Origin: Bacteroidaceae bacterium
GTDB taxonomy: Bacteria > Bacteroidota > Bacteroidia > Bacteroidales > Bacteroidaceae
Direction: 5' to 3'
Length of the DNA: 64,000 nt
NCBI GenBank assembly: GCA_024683455.1
Contig: JAIKYE010000090.1
Coordinates: 124,001-188,000 of the forward strand
The notes beneath the pieces are model-generated. The model saw only the letters and a list, made by a program, of their open reading frames with translations. It made no database searches and was not told the DNA's origin. How positions within the stretch are numbered: position 1 is the stretch's first letter; every line of letters starts with the position of its first letter. Made by a program: the position numbers and the translations under genes. Positions 48,345-56,303 of this stretch are shown here, in pieces.

Positions 48345-50291
48345 ATGATTTCTATAGATAATTTATGTGTTGAATTCAGTGCTCATCCTCTTTTTCGCAA
48401 CGTTAGTTATGTCATTAACGACAAGGACCGCATAGCTTTAGTTGGTAAGAATGGTGCGGGCAAGAGTACAATGCTTAAGATAATTGCAGGGTTGCAAGAA
48501 CCCACGGGCGGTATAGTTTCTATTCCGCGTGATACTACCATAGCTTATCTACCTCAGGTGATGGTGCTGTCGGACAACTGTACGGTACGTGAGGAGACGG
48601 AGAAGGCCTTTTCGCAGATACATGAGATGCAGGCCGAGCTGGACCGTCTGAATAACCTGATGGCCGAGCGGACTGATTACGAGAGTGCGGAATACATGCA
48701 TCTGGTGGAGTGCTTTACTCATCTGAACGAGCACTTCCAGATGATGGGCGGCATGAACTATCATGCCGAGATGGAGCGGACGCTGCAGGGCCTGGGCTTC
48801 AGGCGCGAGGATTTTGACCGTCCCACCAGCGAGTTCTCGGGCGGATGGCGTATGCGTATAGAGCTGGCCAAACTGTTGCTGCAGCACCCCGATGTGCTGT
48901 TGCTGGACGAGCCGACCAACCACTTGGATATAGAGAGTATTCAGTGGCTGGAGCAGTTCCTGAGTACGCGTGCAGGAGCTGTTGTGCTGGTGAGCCATGA
49001 CCGCGCCTTTATCAATAACGTTACCAACCGTACGCTGGAAATCAGTTGCGGCAAGATATACGACTATAAGGTTAAGTACGACGAGTATGTGAACCTGAGG
49101 GCGGAACGAAGGGAGCAGCAGTTGCATGCCTTGGAGAATCAGCAGAAGGAGATTGCCGAGGCCCGTGCCTTCATTGAACGATTCCGCTATCAGGCTACCA
49201 AAGCCATTCAGGTGCAGCAGAAGATAAGGCAGCTGGAGAAAATCGTGCCCATAGAGGTGGACGAGGTGGATAACTCGGCGCTTCGACTTAAATTCAAATG
49301 CTCGTTGCGCAGCGGTGATTACCCCATTATCTGCGAGGATGTGGCCAAAAGCTATGAACATGTGGTTTTCAGCGGTGTTAACCTGACCATCAAGCGTGGC
49401 GAGAAGGTGGCTTTCGTGGGACGTAACGGCGAGGGTAAGACGACGCTGGTGAAGTGTATCATGGGGCAGATTCCCTATGACGGCAAGCTGACTGTGGGCC
49501 ACAATGTGCAGATTGGCTATTTTGCGCAGAACCAAGCTCAGCTGCTGGATGGCGAGATAACGGTCTTTGACACCATAGACCGTGTGGCTAAGGGCGATAT
49601 GCGCCTGAAGATCCGTGACATCCTGGGTGCCTTTATGTACGGCGGCGAGGCCAGCGAGAAGAAGGTGAAATTCCTGTCGGGTGGTGAACGTACCCGACTG
49701 GCGATGATAAAGCTGTTGCTGGAGCCTGTGAACTGTCTGATTCTGGACGAGCCGACCAACCACTTGGATATGCGCAGCAAGGATGTGCTGAAGGATGCCA
49801 TACGTGATTTTGAAGGTACGGTGATACTGGTCAGTCACGACAGAGAGTTCCTGGACGGGCTGGTAGAAAAGGTGTATGAGTTTGGCGACGGCAAGGTAAG
49901 AGAACATCTGGGTGGAATCTATGATTTCTTGAAAACCAAACAGATAAGCGAGCTTAGCGAATTAAACACTTCAGCTATGTCTCAGCAGAGAAACCAGCCG
50001 GAAGGTGACAATGCCGAGGCTCCTCAGAAGGAGGCAGCCTTGACTTACGAACAGCAAAAGGCTGCATCCCGACTGAGGAAGAAACTGGAGAAGGCGGTGC
50101 AGGAAGCCGAGGAGCATGTGGCCCAGTTGGAGGCTGCGGTGAAGATTCTGGAAGCGCAGCTGTCGACCCCCGAAGGCAGTATGGATGTGGCTCTGTATGA
50201 GAAACATGGTAAACTGAAAGCTCAGCTGGCCGAGGCCGAAGAGGAGTGGGAGAAGGCTTATGAAAGTTTAGAGTTGAAAATTGAGAATTAG
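48345..50291 (+). CDS. ABC-F family ATPase (ribosome-associated)
   Basis: 648 residues from ATG 48345. Two ATPase domains: GKNGAGKSTMLKI, FSGGWRMRIELAKLL, LLLDEPTNHLD in the first, and GRNGEGKTTLVK, LSGGERTRLAMIKLL, LILDEPTNHLD in the second. They are joined by the charged ABC-F linker (about 235-310) and followed by a coiled-coil tail (about 555-640). ABC-F proteins act on the ribosome: EttA and Uup types control translation, others protect against antibiotics. The long C-terminal coiled coil suggests a Uup/YheS type. Its final residues LELKIEN and the TAG stop are encoded by a copy of the GAGTTGAAAATTGAGAAT repeat. Confidence 0.92.
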   Translation: MISIDNLCVEFSAHPLFRNVSYVINDKDRIALVGKNGAGKSTMLKIIAGLQEPTGGIVSIPRDTTIAYLPQVMVLSDNCTVREETEKAFSQIHEMQAELDRLNNLMAERTDYESAEYMHLVECFTHLNEHFQMMGGMNYHAEMERTLQGLGFRREDFDRPTSEFSGGWRMRIELAKLLLQHPDVLLLDEPTNHLDIESIQWLEQFLSTRAGAVVLVSHDRAFINNVTNRTLEISCGKIYDYKVKYDEYVNLRAERREQQLHALENQQKEIAEARAFIERFRYQATKAIQVQQKIRQLEKIVPIEVDEVDNSALRLKFKCSLRSGDYPIICEDVAKSYEHVVFSGVNLTIKRGEKVAFVGRNGEGKTTLVKCIMGQIPYDGKLTVGHNVQIGYFAQNQAQLLDGEITVFDTIDRVAKGDMRLKIRDILGAFMYGGEASEKKVKFLSGGERTRLAMIKLLLEPVNCLILDEPTNHLDMRSKDVLKDAIRDFEGTVILVSHDREFLDGLVEKVYEFGDGKVREHLGGIYDFLKTKQISELSELNTSAMSQQRNQPEGDNAEAPQKEAALTYEQQKAASRLRKKLEKAVQEAEEHVAQLEAAVKILEAQLSTPEGSMDVALYEKHGKLKAQLAEAEEEWEKAYESLELKIEN

Positions 50292-50384
50292 ACTTTAGGC
50301 GCTAGGCTTTAGACTTTAGCTAACCGATAACCGCTCAATTTAATTGAGAGTTGAAAATTGAGAGTTGAAAATTGAGAGTTGAAA
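50268..50384. repeat. boundary microrepeat array after the ABC-F gene
   Basis: Three perfect copies of the 14-mer ATTGAGAGTTGAAA fill 50343-50384. Upstream, 50268-50291 inside the ABC-F coding end is a variant copy (GAGTTGAAAATTGAGAAT). Between them lie GACTTTAGGCGCTAGGCTTT words (50290-50319) and a TAACCGATAACCGCTCAATTT segment, the last shared with 42910-42920. Confidence 0.85.
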
Positions 50385-50447
50385 AATCGAAATGACGAAA
50401 AGGTATCCTTAACGAATTAAATAAGATAAAGAAAAATAAAATATACA

Positions 50448-52499
50448 ATGATGAGAACGAATTACATTTTAACGGGAGTATTACTTGCTGCAATGGCTTC
50501 TGCCTGTACGGGCAACAAGGAGTTGAGTTCTGGTATTAATCTGGCTAATATGGACAGTACTTATCAGGCTGGTACAGATTTTTATATGTATGCTACCGCT
50601 GGTTGGCAAAAGGCTAATCCGCTGACAGCAGAATACAGCAGGTATGGCAGTTTTGATGTCTTGCGCGAGAATAACATCAAGCAGTTGCAGGACATCATTG
50701 ACAGCGTTTCGAACCTGAAAGACCTGAAGGCCGGTAGTGTGGAGCAGAAGATTGCTGCCCTCTACAACTCGGCTATGGACAGTGTTAACCTGAACGAGCA
50801 CTACTGGGGTGCCCTGGAGGAGTTCCTGCTTTGCGACGGCTATCAGTGCTCGCGCGAGATTACCGAGAACTGGCTCAAGGAGGTCTGGCCCCGCATGCAG
50901 CGTCAGGGCGTTAGCGGCTTGTTTAGCAGCTGGATCGGCGCCGACGAGAAGGATAGCAAGAATAACATCTATACGATTATGCAAGGCGGACTCTCGCTGG
51001 GTCAGAAGGATTATTATGTTGAGGATGATGCCAGGACACAGGAGATAAGAAAGGCCTTCCGGAAGTATATTGCCGACCTTTGCGTTCATTCCGGTTTCTC
51101 GGAGAAGGATGCCCAGCGTATCAGTGACGACGTGCTGCGCATAGAGACACGTATCGCCAAAGCCAGCAAGAGTATGACGGAACTGCGTGATCCCGAAGCT
51201 AACTACAATAAGTTTACATACGCTGAACTGAAAGAGCAGTTCGCAGGTATCGACTGGGATGCCTATTTTGGCGTATTCGGCATAAAGGCTGGCGAGGTGA
51301 AGAATGTTATTGTGGGTCAGCCACAGGCTATTCACGAGGTGGAGAGTATCCTGAAGGAGGAGACACCGGAAGCCCTGCAGAACCTGTATCTGTGGCATGC
51401 CCTGGATATGGTTGCCTCGTACATAGATGATGAGAGCCGTGCCCTGAACTTCGGTTTCTACGGAACGGTAATGAGTGGTAAGACCGAGGACCGCCCACGT
51501 TGGAAGCGTGCCGTAGAAAGCGTGGAAGGTGGTCTGGGCGAAGCTCTGGGTCAGCTGTATGTGGCCCGTTTCTTCCCACCAGCAGCCAAGGAGCGTATGG
51601 AGAAGCTGATACGTAACCTGCAGGTTGCCTTAGGCGAGCGCATTGATGTTCAGGAATGGATGAGCGACGAGACGAAGAAGGTGGCTCGCGAAAAACTGGA
51701 TGCCTTCTATGTGAAGGTTGGTTATCCCGACAAGTGGAAGGACTATAGCAGCCTGGAGATTGGTGACAGCTACCTGAGAAACATGCTGGCCATCAACGAG
51801 TGGGAGATTCAGGATATGATTAAGACGAAACTGAACAAGCCCGTTGACAGGGACGAGTGGTTTATGACGCCACAGACGGTGAATGCCTACTACAATCCCA
51901 CGACCAACGAGATCTGCTTCCCTGCAGGAATACTGCAGCCTCCTTTCTTTGATATGAACGCTGACGATGCCTTTAACTATGGTGCCATCGGTGTGGTTAT
52001 CGGTCATGAGATGACACACGGATTTGACGATCAGGGCAGCAAGTATGACAAGGACGGTAACCTGAAAACATGGTGGAGCAAGGAAGATACCAAACGCTTT
52101 GAGGAGCGTATAGGTGTGATGCGCGAGTTCCATAACAAGATAGAGGTGCTGCCTGGCCTTTTTGCCAACGGTTCGTTGACACTGGGCGAGAATATGGCTG
52201 ACCACGGCGGCCTGATGGTAAGCTTCCAAGCTTTCAAGAATGCTACGGCAAAGGCTCCCCTGAAGGATATCGACGGCTTCAGCCCTGAGCAGCGTTTCTT
52301 CTTGGCTTACGCCAATGTATGGGCCCAGAATATACGTGACGAAGAGGTGCAGAAGCGTGTGAGGAGCGATCCTCACCAGTTGGGTAAGTGGCGCGTAAAC
52401 GGTCAGCTGCCTCACATTGATGCATGGTACGAGGCCTTCGATATCACAGAGAAGGACCCCATGTTCGTACCTAAATCAGAACGTGTAACCATCTGGTAA
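50448..52499 (+). CDS. M13-family (neprilysin/PepO-like) zinc metalloendopeptidase, lipoprotein
   Basis: 683 residues, lipobox ASAC after a short hydrophobic signal, so an outer- or inner-membrane-attached extracytoplasmic peptidase. The N-terminal M13 domain (about 40-425) is followed by the catalytic half with VIGHEMTHGFDDQG (His520, Glu521, His524), the third zinc ligand in ENMADHGGL (Glu581) and the substrate-binding NAYYNPTTNEI. Family members cleave oligopeptides of up to about 40 residues. Two ATG codons stand in tandem at 50448; either can serve. The start follows the repeat array without a visible promoter. Confidence 0.94.
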   Translation: MMRTNYILTGVLLAAMASACTGNKELSSGINLANMDSTYQAGTDFYMYATAGWQKANPLTAEYSRYGSFDVLRENNIKQLQDIIDSVSNLKDLKAGSVEQKIAALYNSAMDSVNLNEHYWGALEEFLLCDGYQCSREITENWLKEVWPRMQRQGVSGLFSSWIGADEKDSKNNIYTIMQGGLSLGQKDYYVEDDARTQEIRKAFRKYIADLCVHSGFSEKDAQRISDDVLRIETRIAKASKSMTELRDPEANYNKFTYAELKEQFAGIDWDAYFGVFGIKAGEVKNVIVGQPQAIHEVESILKEETPEALQNLYLWHALDMVASYIDDESRALNFGFYGTVMSGKTEDRPRWKRAVESVEGGLGEALGQLYVARFFPPAAKERMEKLIRNLQVALGERIDVQEWMSDETKKVAREKLDAFYVKVGYPDKWKDYSSLEIGDSYLRNMLAINEWEIQDMIKTKLNKPVDRDEWFMTPQTVNAYYNPTTNEICFPAGILQPPFFDMNADDAFNYGAIGVVIGHEMTHGFDDQGSKYDKDGNLKTWWSKEDTKRFEERIGVMREFHNKIEVLPGLFANGSLTLGENMADHGGLMVSFQAFKNATAKAPLKDIDGFSPEQRFFLAYANVWAQNIRDEEVQKRVRSDPHQLGKWRVNGQLPHIDAWYEAFDITEKDPMFVPKSERVTIW

Positions 52500-52504
52500 G
52501 TTGA

Positions 52505-52553
52505 AGATTTTATTCTTCGCTTATCATTCTTCACTCTTAATTCTTAATTTAAG
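52505..52553. repeat. boundary spacer words before metA
   Basis: TTCTTCGCTTATCATTCTTCACTCTTAATTCTTAATTT-type repeated TTCTT/CTTAATT words fill the pepO-metA spacer. They belong with the other low-complexity boundary spacers. Confidence 0.5.
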
Positions 52554-52559
52554 AAAAAG

Positions 52560-53477
52560 ATGCCATTAAGACTTCCAGATAAGTTGCCAGCCATTGACTT
52601 GCTGAAAAACGAAAACATCTTTGTGCTGGCAGATTCGAGAGCTAATTCGCAGGATATCCGTCCGCTGAGGATTGTTATCCTGAACCTGATGCCTCTGAAG
52701 ATAACAACAGAGACTGACTTGATTCGTATCTTGTCGAACAGCCCCTTGCAGTTGGAGATCCAGTTTATGAAGGTGAAGGCGCACACCAGCAAGAATACGC
52801 CAATAGAACATATGAAGGCGTTCTATCGTGATTTTGAACTGATGCGCAATGAAAAGTTCGACGGAATGATTATTACCGGTGCTCCCGTTGAGCACCTAGA
52901 TTATCACGAGGTTACGTATTGGGAGGAGATAAGCGAGATATTCTCGTGGGCCCGCACGCACGTCACCAGCACCATGTATATCTGTTGGGCAGCTCAGGCA
53001 GGGCTGTATTATCACTATGGCGTGCCCAAATACCCGCTACCCCAGAAGATGTTCGGTATCTTCCCTCAGTATCCTTCGGATAAGACGCTGCCCATCTTCC
53101 GTGGCTTCGATGATGTGTTCTATATGCCTCACAGCAGACATACGGAACTGAGGAAGGAGGATATCCTGAAGGTTCCCGAACTGACTCTTATTGCAGAGAG
53201 CCCCATGAGCGGCGTATCGATGGTGATGGCACGCGAGGGTAGGGAAATCTTCATTACGGGACACTCGGAATACTCGCCCAACACCCTTGACACAGAATAC
53301 AAACGTGATTTGGGCAAAGGGCTGCCCATTCAGATGCCTTATAACTATTATAAGGACGATGACCCTGCATTAGGACCGCTTGTTACGTGGCGCGCCCATG
53401 GCAATCTGATGTTCCAAAACTGGTTGAACTATTATGTATATCAGGAGACACCATACGATATTAATGATATTCATTGA
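52560..53477 (+). CDS. metA: homoserine O-acyltransferase (MetA family, probably acetyl-CoA dependent)
   Basis: 305 residues. It acylates homoserine in methionine synthesis. The nucleophile is Cys142 in ICWAAQAGLYYHYG, and the His/Glu pair is in GHSEYSPNTL (near 235-240). The oxyanion region is MIITGAPVEHLDYHEV. Residue 111, at the position that sets acyl-donor choice in this family, is Glu (GAPVE), the acetyl-CoA type; Gly marks succinyl-CoA enzymes. The product name is therefore more likely O-acetylhomoserine, despite the common label O-succinyltransferase. Confidence 0.94.
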   Translation: MPLRLPDKLPAIDLLKNENIFVLADSRANSQDIRPLRIVILNLMPLKITTETDLIRILSNSPLQLEIQFMKVKAHTSKNTPIEHMKAFYRDFELMRNEKFDGMIITGAPVEHLDYHEVTYWEEISEIFSWARTHVTSTMYICWAAQAGLYYHYGVPKYPLPQKMFGIFPQYPSDKTLPIFRGFDDVFYMPHSRHTELRKEDILKVPELTLIAESPMSGVSMVMAREGREIFITGHSEYSPNTLDTEYKRDLGKGLPIQMPYNYYKDDDPALGPLVTWRAHGNLMFQNWLNYYVYQETPYDINDIH

Positions 53478-53483
53478 GAATTA

Positions 53484-53548
53484 GTTTACTGTTTACCGTT
53501 GTTTTCATTGAACATTGAACATTGAACATTGAGAATTGAACATTGAAA
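53484..53548. repeat. boundary microrepeat that supplies the U32 start codon
   Basis: GTTTACTGTTTACCGTTG (53484-53501, identical to 38397-38414) followed by four ATTGAAC-type heptamers (from about 53507) and an ATTGAGAATTGAACATTGAA run. The last ATTG contains the TTG start at 53543 of the next gene. Confidence 0.8.
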
Positions 53549-55357
53549 ACTATTGAGTTACTTTCTCCTGCACGCAATCTGGAATGCGGCTTGGCAGCCG
53601 TTGACCATGGAGCAGACGCCGTTTATATAGGCGCCGCCAAATATGGTGCCCGTGCCTCGGCTGGCAACTCGGTGGAGGATATAGCAACATTGTGCAGGTA
53701 TGCTCATCAGTTTAAGGTTAAGGTTTATGTGACGGTCAATACCATCCTGTATGACTCGGAACTGCAGGACACGCAAGACCTTATATGGGATTTGTATCGC
53801 GCTGGTGCCGATGCGCTGATTGTGCAGGATCTGGCCTTGCTGAAGCTCGACCTCCCGCCTATACCATTGCATGCCAGCACGCAGATGGATAATCGTACGC
53901 TGGAGAAAGCTGTAGCGCTGAGAGAGCTTGGCTACCGGCAGATTGTGTTGGCACGTGAGCTCTCGTTGGAGCAGATAAAGGAAATCCATCAGGCAGTTCC
54001 TGACATACCTCTTGAGGCTTTTGTGCATGGAGCCCTCTGCGTTTCGTATAGCGGAAGGTGCTATGCATCGGAGTATTGTTTCGGCAGGTCGGCCAACAGA
54101 GGTGAATGCGCCCAGTTCTGCCGTCTGCCTTTCTCGTTGGAAGATAATAACGGTGAGACGATAGTGGCAGATAAGTACCTTCTTTCCCTGCGCGATATGA
54201 ACCGCAGCAAGCATCTGGAGGAAATGATGGATGCGGGCGTAAGGAGCTTTAAGATAGAGGGAAGATTAAAGAATGTATCGTACGTCAAGAACATAACGGC
54301 TTACTATCGCCAACATATAGACGCTATCCTGCGCCGGAGGAAGGAATACCAACGTTCCTCGATGGGCGTGGAAGAGTTTTTCTTCACCCCTGATCCTGCC
54401 CGCAGCTTTGCACGTGGGTTCACCAACTATTTCCTGCATGACAGGACAGACGACTTGGCTTCGCCTGATACACCCAAAAGCAGAGGGCAAGTGGTTGGAC
54501 ACGTAAAGGAGGTTAGACACGGATGCATCATCGTAGCTGGCACAACGTCCTTCAGTAACGGCGACGGTCTGTGCTTCCTGGATGCACAAGGTCAGTTGCA
54601 GGGGTTCAGGGTGAACAGGGTGGAGGGAAACTACCTGTATCCTGCCGAGATGCCCGATGTGAAGAAAGGAGATACCCTATGGCGTAATTACGACCAGCAG
54701 TGGGAGAAGATTATGGCTCGTAAGACTGCTGTCCGCAAGATTCCTCTTAGCATTACGCTAACAGAGACAGAAGATGGTTTTGAACTGAAAGCGCAGGCTC
54801 AGGATGGAAAAATCTGCTCCATGCGTTTTGAGGCAGAACACCAGATGGCCCGTACTGACCAGACGGCAGGCATCAAAGAGGTAATTGGAAAGTTGGGTGC
54901 CACAATCTATTGTGCAGATGAAGTAGAGATATGCTTTACGCAGCCTTGGTTTATTCCCCGCAGCCTGTTAGCTGACTGGCGTCGCAGCTTGGTAGAAAAG
55001 CTCTCGGACGATAATGGAATGGCCAGAGAAGAGGCTCGGAGGCCGCAGCAAAGGATATCCCCGGGCTCAACTGCCGATTTCGACTTTAATATCAGTAACC
55101 GCCTTTCCCTGGAGTTCGTGTCAGGTGGTTGTGAAGCAAAAAAAGTCAATGCCCTGGAGGTGTCAGGCAGGCTGGCTGAAGAACAGCCCCTGATGACGTG
55201 CCGTTTCTGTCTTCGCTATCAGATGGGATGGTGTCCTCGCCAGCATCGGGTAAAGAGTCCATACGAGGAGCCCTATTTTCTCTGTTCGAAGGACGGAAGA
55301 CGTTTCCGGCTGGAATTTGATTGTAAGAAATGTGAAATGAAAGTGTTGCATGCGTAA
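53543..55357 (+). CDS. U32-family peptidase-like protein, RlhA/YdcP type
   Basis: 604 residues. N-terminal TIM-barrel-like domain beginning IELLSPARNLECGLAAVDHGADAVYIG, then the family signature EAFVHGALCVSYSGRCYASEY followed by RSANRGECAQFCRLPF, and the long C-terminal extension of the DUF3656 type with a cysteine cluster near 575-597 (CRFCLRYQMGWCP, later CSK and CKKC). In E. coli this subfamily (RlhA) hydroxylates C2501 of 23S rRNA; the 'peptidase' name is historical. The start is a TTG that lies in an ATTGAAC-type repeat. The stop overlaps the next gene by 8 bp. Confidence 0.9.
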   Translation: MKTIELLSPARNLECGLAAVDHGADAVYIGAAKYGARASAGNSVEDIATLCRYAHQFKVKVYVTVNTILYDSELQDTQDLIWDLYRAGADALIVQDLALLKLDLPPIPLHASTQMDNRTLEKAVALRELGYRQIVLARELSLEQIKEIHQAVPDIPLEAFVHGALCVSYSGRCYASEYCFGRSANRGECAQFCRLPFSLEDNNGETIVADKYLLSLRDMNRSKHLEEMMDAGVRSFKIEGRLKNVSYVKNITAYYRQHIDAILRRRKEYQRSSMGVEEFFFTPDPARSFARGFTNYFLHDRTDDLASPDTPKSRGQVVGHVKEVRHGCIIVAGTTSFSNGDGLCFLDAQGQLQGFRVNRVEGNYLYPAEMPDVKKGDTLWRNYDQQWEKIMARKTAVRKIPLSITLTETEDGFELKAQAQDGKICSMRFEAEHQMARTDQTAGIKEVIGKLGATIYCADEVEICFTQPWFIPRSLLADWRRSLVEKLSDDNGMAREEARRPQQRISPGSTADFDFNISNRLSLEFVSGGCEAKKVNALEVSGRLAEEQPLMTCRFCLRYQMGWCPRQHRVKSPYEEPYFLCSKDGRRFRLEFDCKKCEMKVLHA

Positions 55358-56276
55358 GGTTTGTCTGTTTTTTATGGCTTTGGTGTTACTCTCGGCTTGT
55401 TATTATCCAGCTGATGAGGCTACCCTTTATGCTGTGAATGACAACTTCAACCTTGCAGCAGACTCGTTGAGACTGCAGACGGAGGAACCGCTCCATAATA
55501 TGCCCATAGATACGCTTTCGGACAGCATTATGTTGCGTTACAACGATCCGCTGGTGGTCGCCCAGATAGTGGTTATCCCAGAGGATTCAATAGATAGCGT
55601 GTGGGTGAAAGTGGCACGTGACCAGTTCACACAGGGCTGGATTCACCAGAGCGATTTCTTGGCGAGTGTTGTGCCGGACGATCCGATTTCGGAGTTCATC
55701 TATCTGTTCAGCCAGCGCCATCTGTGGTACTTCCTTGGTGTCGTCTTTTCTGTCCTGATGCTTTTTGTGTGGCGACAAACCAGACGCTATCATTTCTATG
55801 TGATTTTCTTTAGGGATATCAGCTCGTTCTATCCAACCCTGCTGACGGTTACGCTGTCCAGTTCGGCTGTCTTGTATGCGAGTATACAGCGTCTGATACC
55901 CGAGACGTGGGTGATGTATTATTATCATCCTACGCTTAACCCCTTTGACTTGCCGGTTATCCTTGCCCTTTTTATTGCCAGCATCTGGTTGCTGGTGGTT
56001 CTGATTATTGCCACTATTGACGAGGTGTTCAGCCTATTGCCCATACCAGAGGCTATATTGTATCTGTTCTCTTTGCTGGGCGTATGCGTAATATGCTATA
56101 TGGTGTTTTCGCAACCTGTTCTGGGGTGGGTGGGATATCTGCTATACCTTGTCTTCTGCGTGTCGTTCGTATGGAGGTATATGAGGTACTTCCGAGCGCA
56201 TTGTATCTGTGGGCGATGCGGAGCCAAGATGCATGGGAAAGGATATTGTACACGATGTAAAACGTTAAATGTTTAA
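55350..56276 (+). CDS. lipoprotein with SH3-like domain, membrane helices and C-terminal zinc ribbon
   Basis: 308 residues of no recognised family. The N-terminus has a lipoprotein-type signal (LLSAC). Residues about 60-110 (VWVKVARDQFTQGWIHQSDF) look like a bacterial SH3 domain. Four or five transmembrane helices follow (from about 125 to 285), and the end is a zinc ribbon with CICGRCGAKMHGKGYCTRC. The combination of a wall-facing SH3-like domain and a cytosolic zinc ribbon is unusual. Its ATG lies inside the end of the U32 gene (8-bp overlap), so the two are coupled. Confidence 0.75.
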   Translation: MRKVCLFFMALVLLSACYYPADEATLYAVNDNFNLAADSLRLQTEEPLHNMPIDTLSDSIMLRYNDPLVVAQIVVIPEDSIDSVWVKVARDQFTQGWIHQSDFLASVVPDDPISEFIYLFSQRHLWYFLGVVFSVLMLFVWRQTRRYHFYVIFFRDISSFYPTLLTVTLSSSAVLYASIQRLIPETWVMYYYHPTLNPFDLPVILALFIASIWLLVVLIIATIDEVFSLLPIPEAILYLFSLLGVCVICYMVFSQPVLGWVGYLLYLVFCVSFVWRYMRYFRAHCICGRCGAKMHGKGYCTRCKTLNV

Positions 56277-56303
56277 TTAATAACCAAAATAAAATTATTA
56301 ACT

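Noticed and set aside
48549-49907. Long minus-strand frame (452 codons) opposite the ABC-F gene
   Set aside because: The sense strand encodes both ATPase domains in full. The antisense product is low-complexity, leucine- and histidine-rich, and has no start signals.
50481-52415. Minus-strand frames of 305 and 261 codons opposite the M13 peptidase
   Set aside because: Opposite an intact HExxH enzyme; compositionally biased and without domains.
53484-53548. Repeats as a CRISPR array
   Set aside because: Units are 7-18 bp, tandem without unique spacers, and no cas gene is present.
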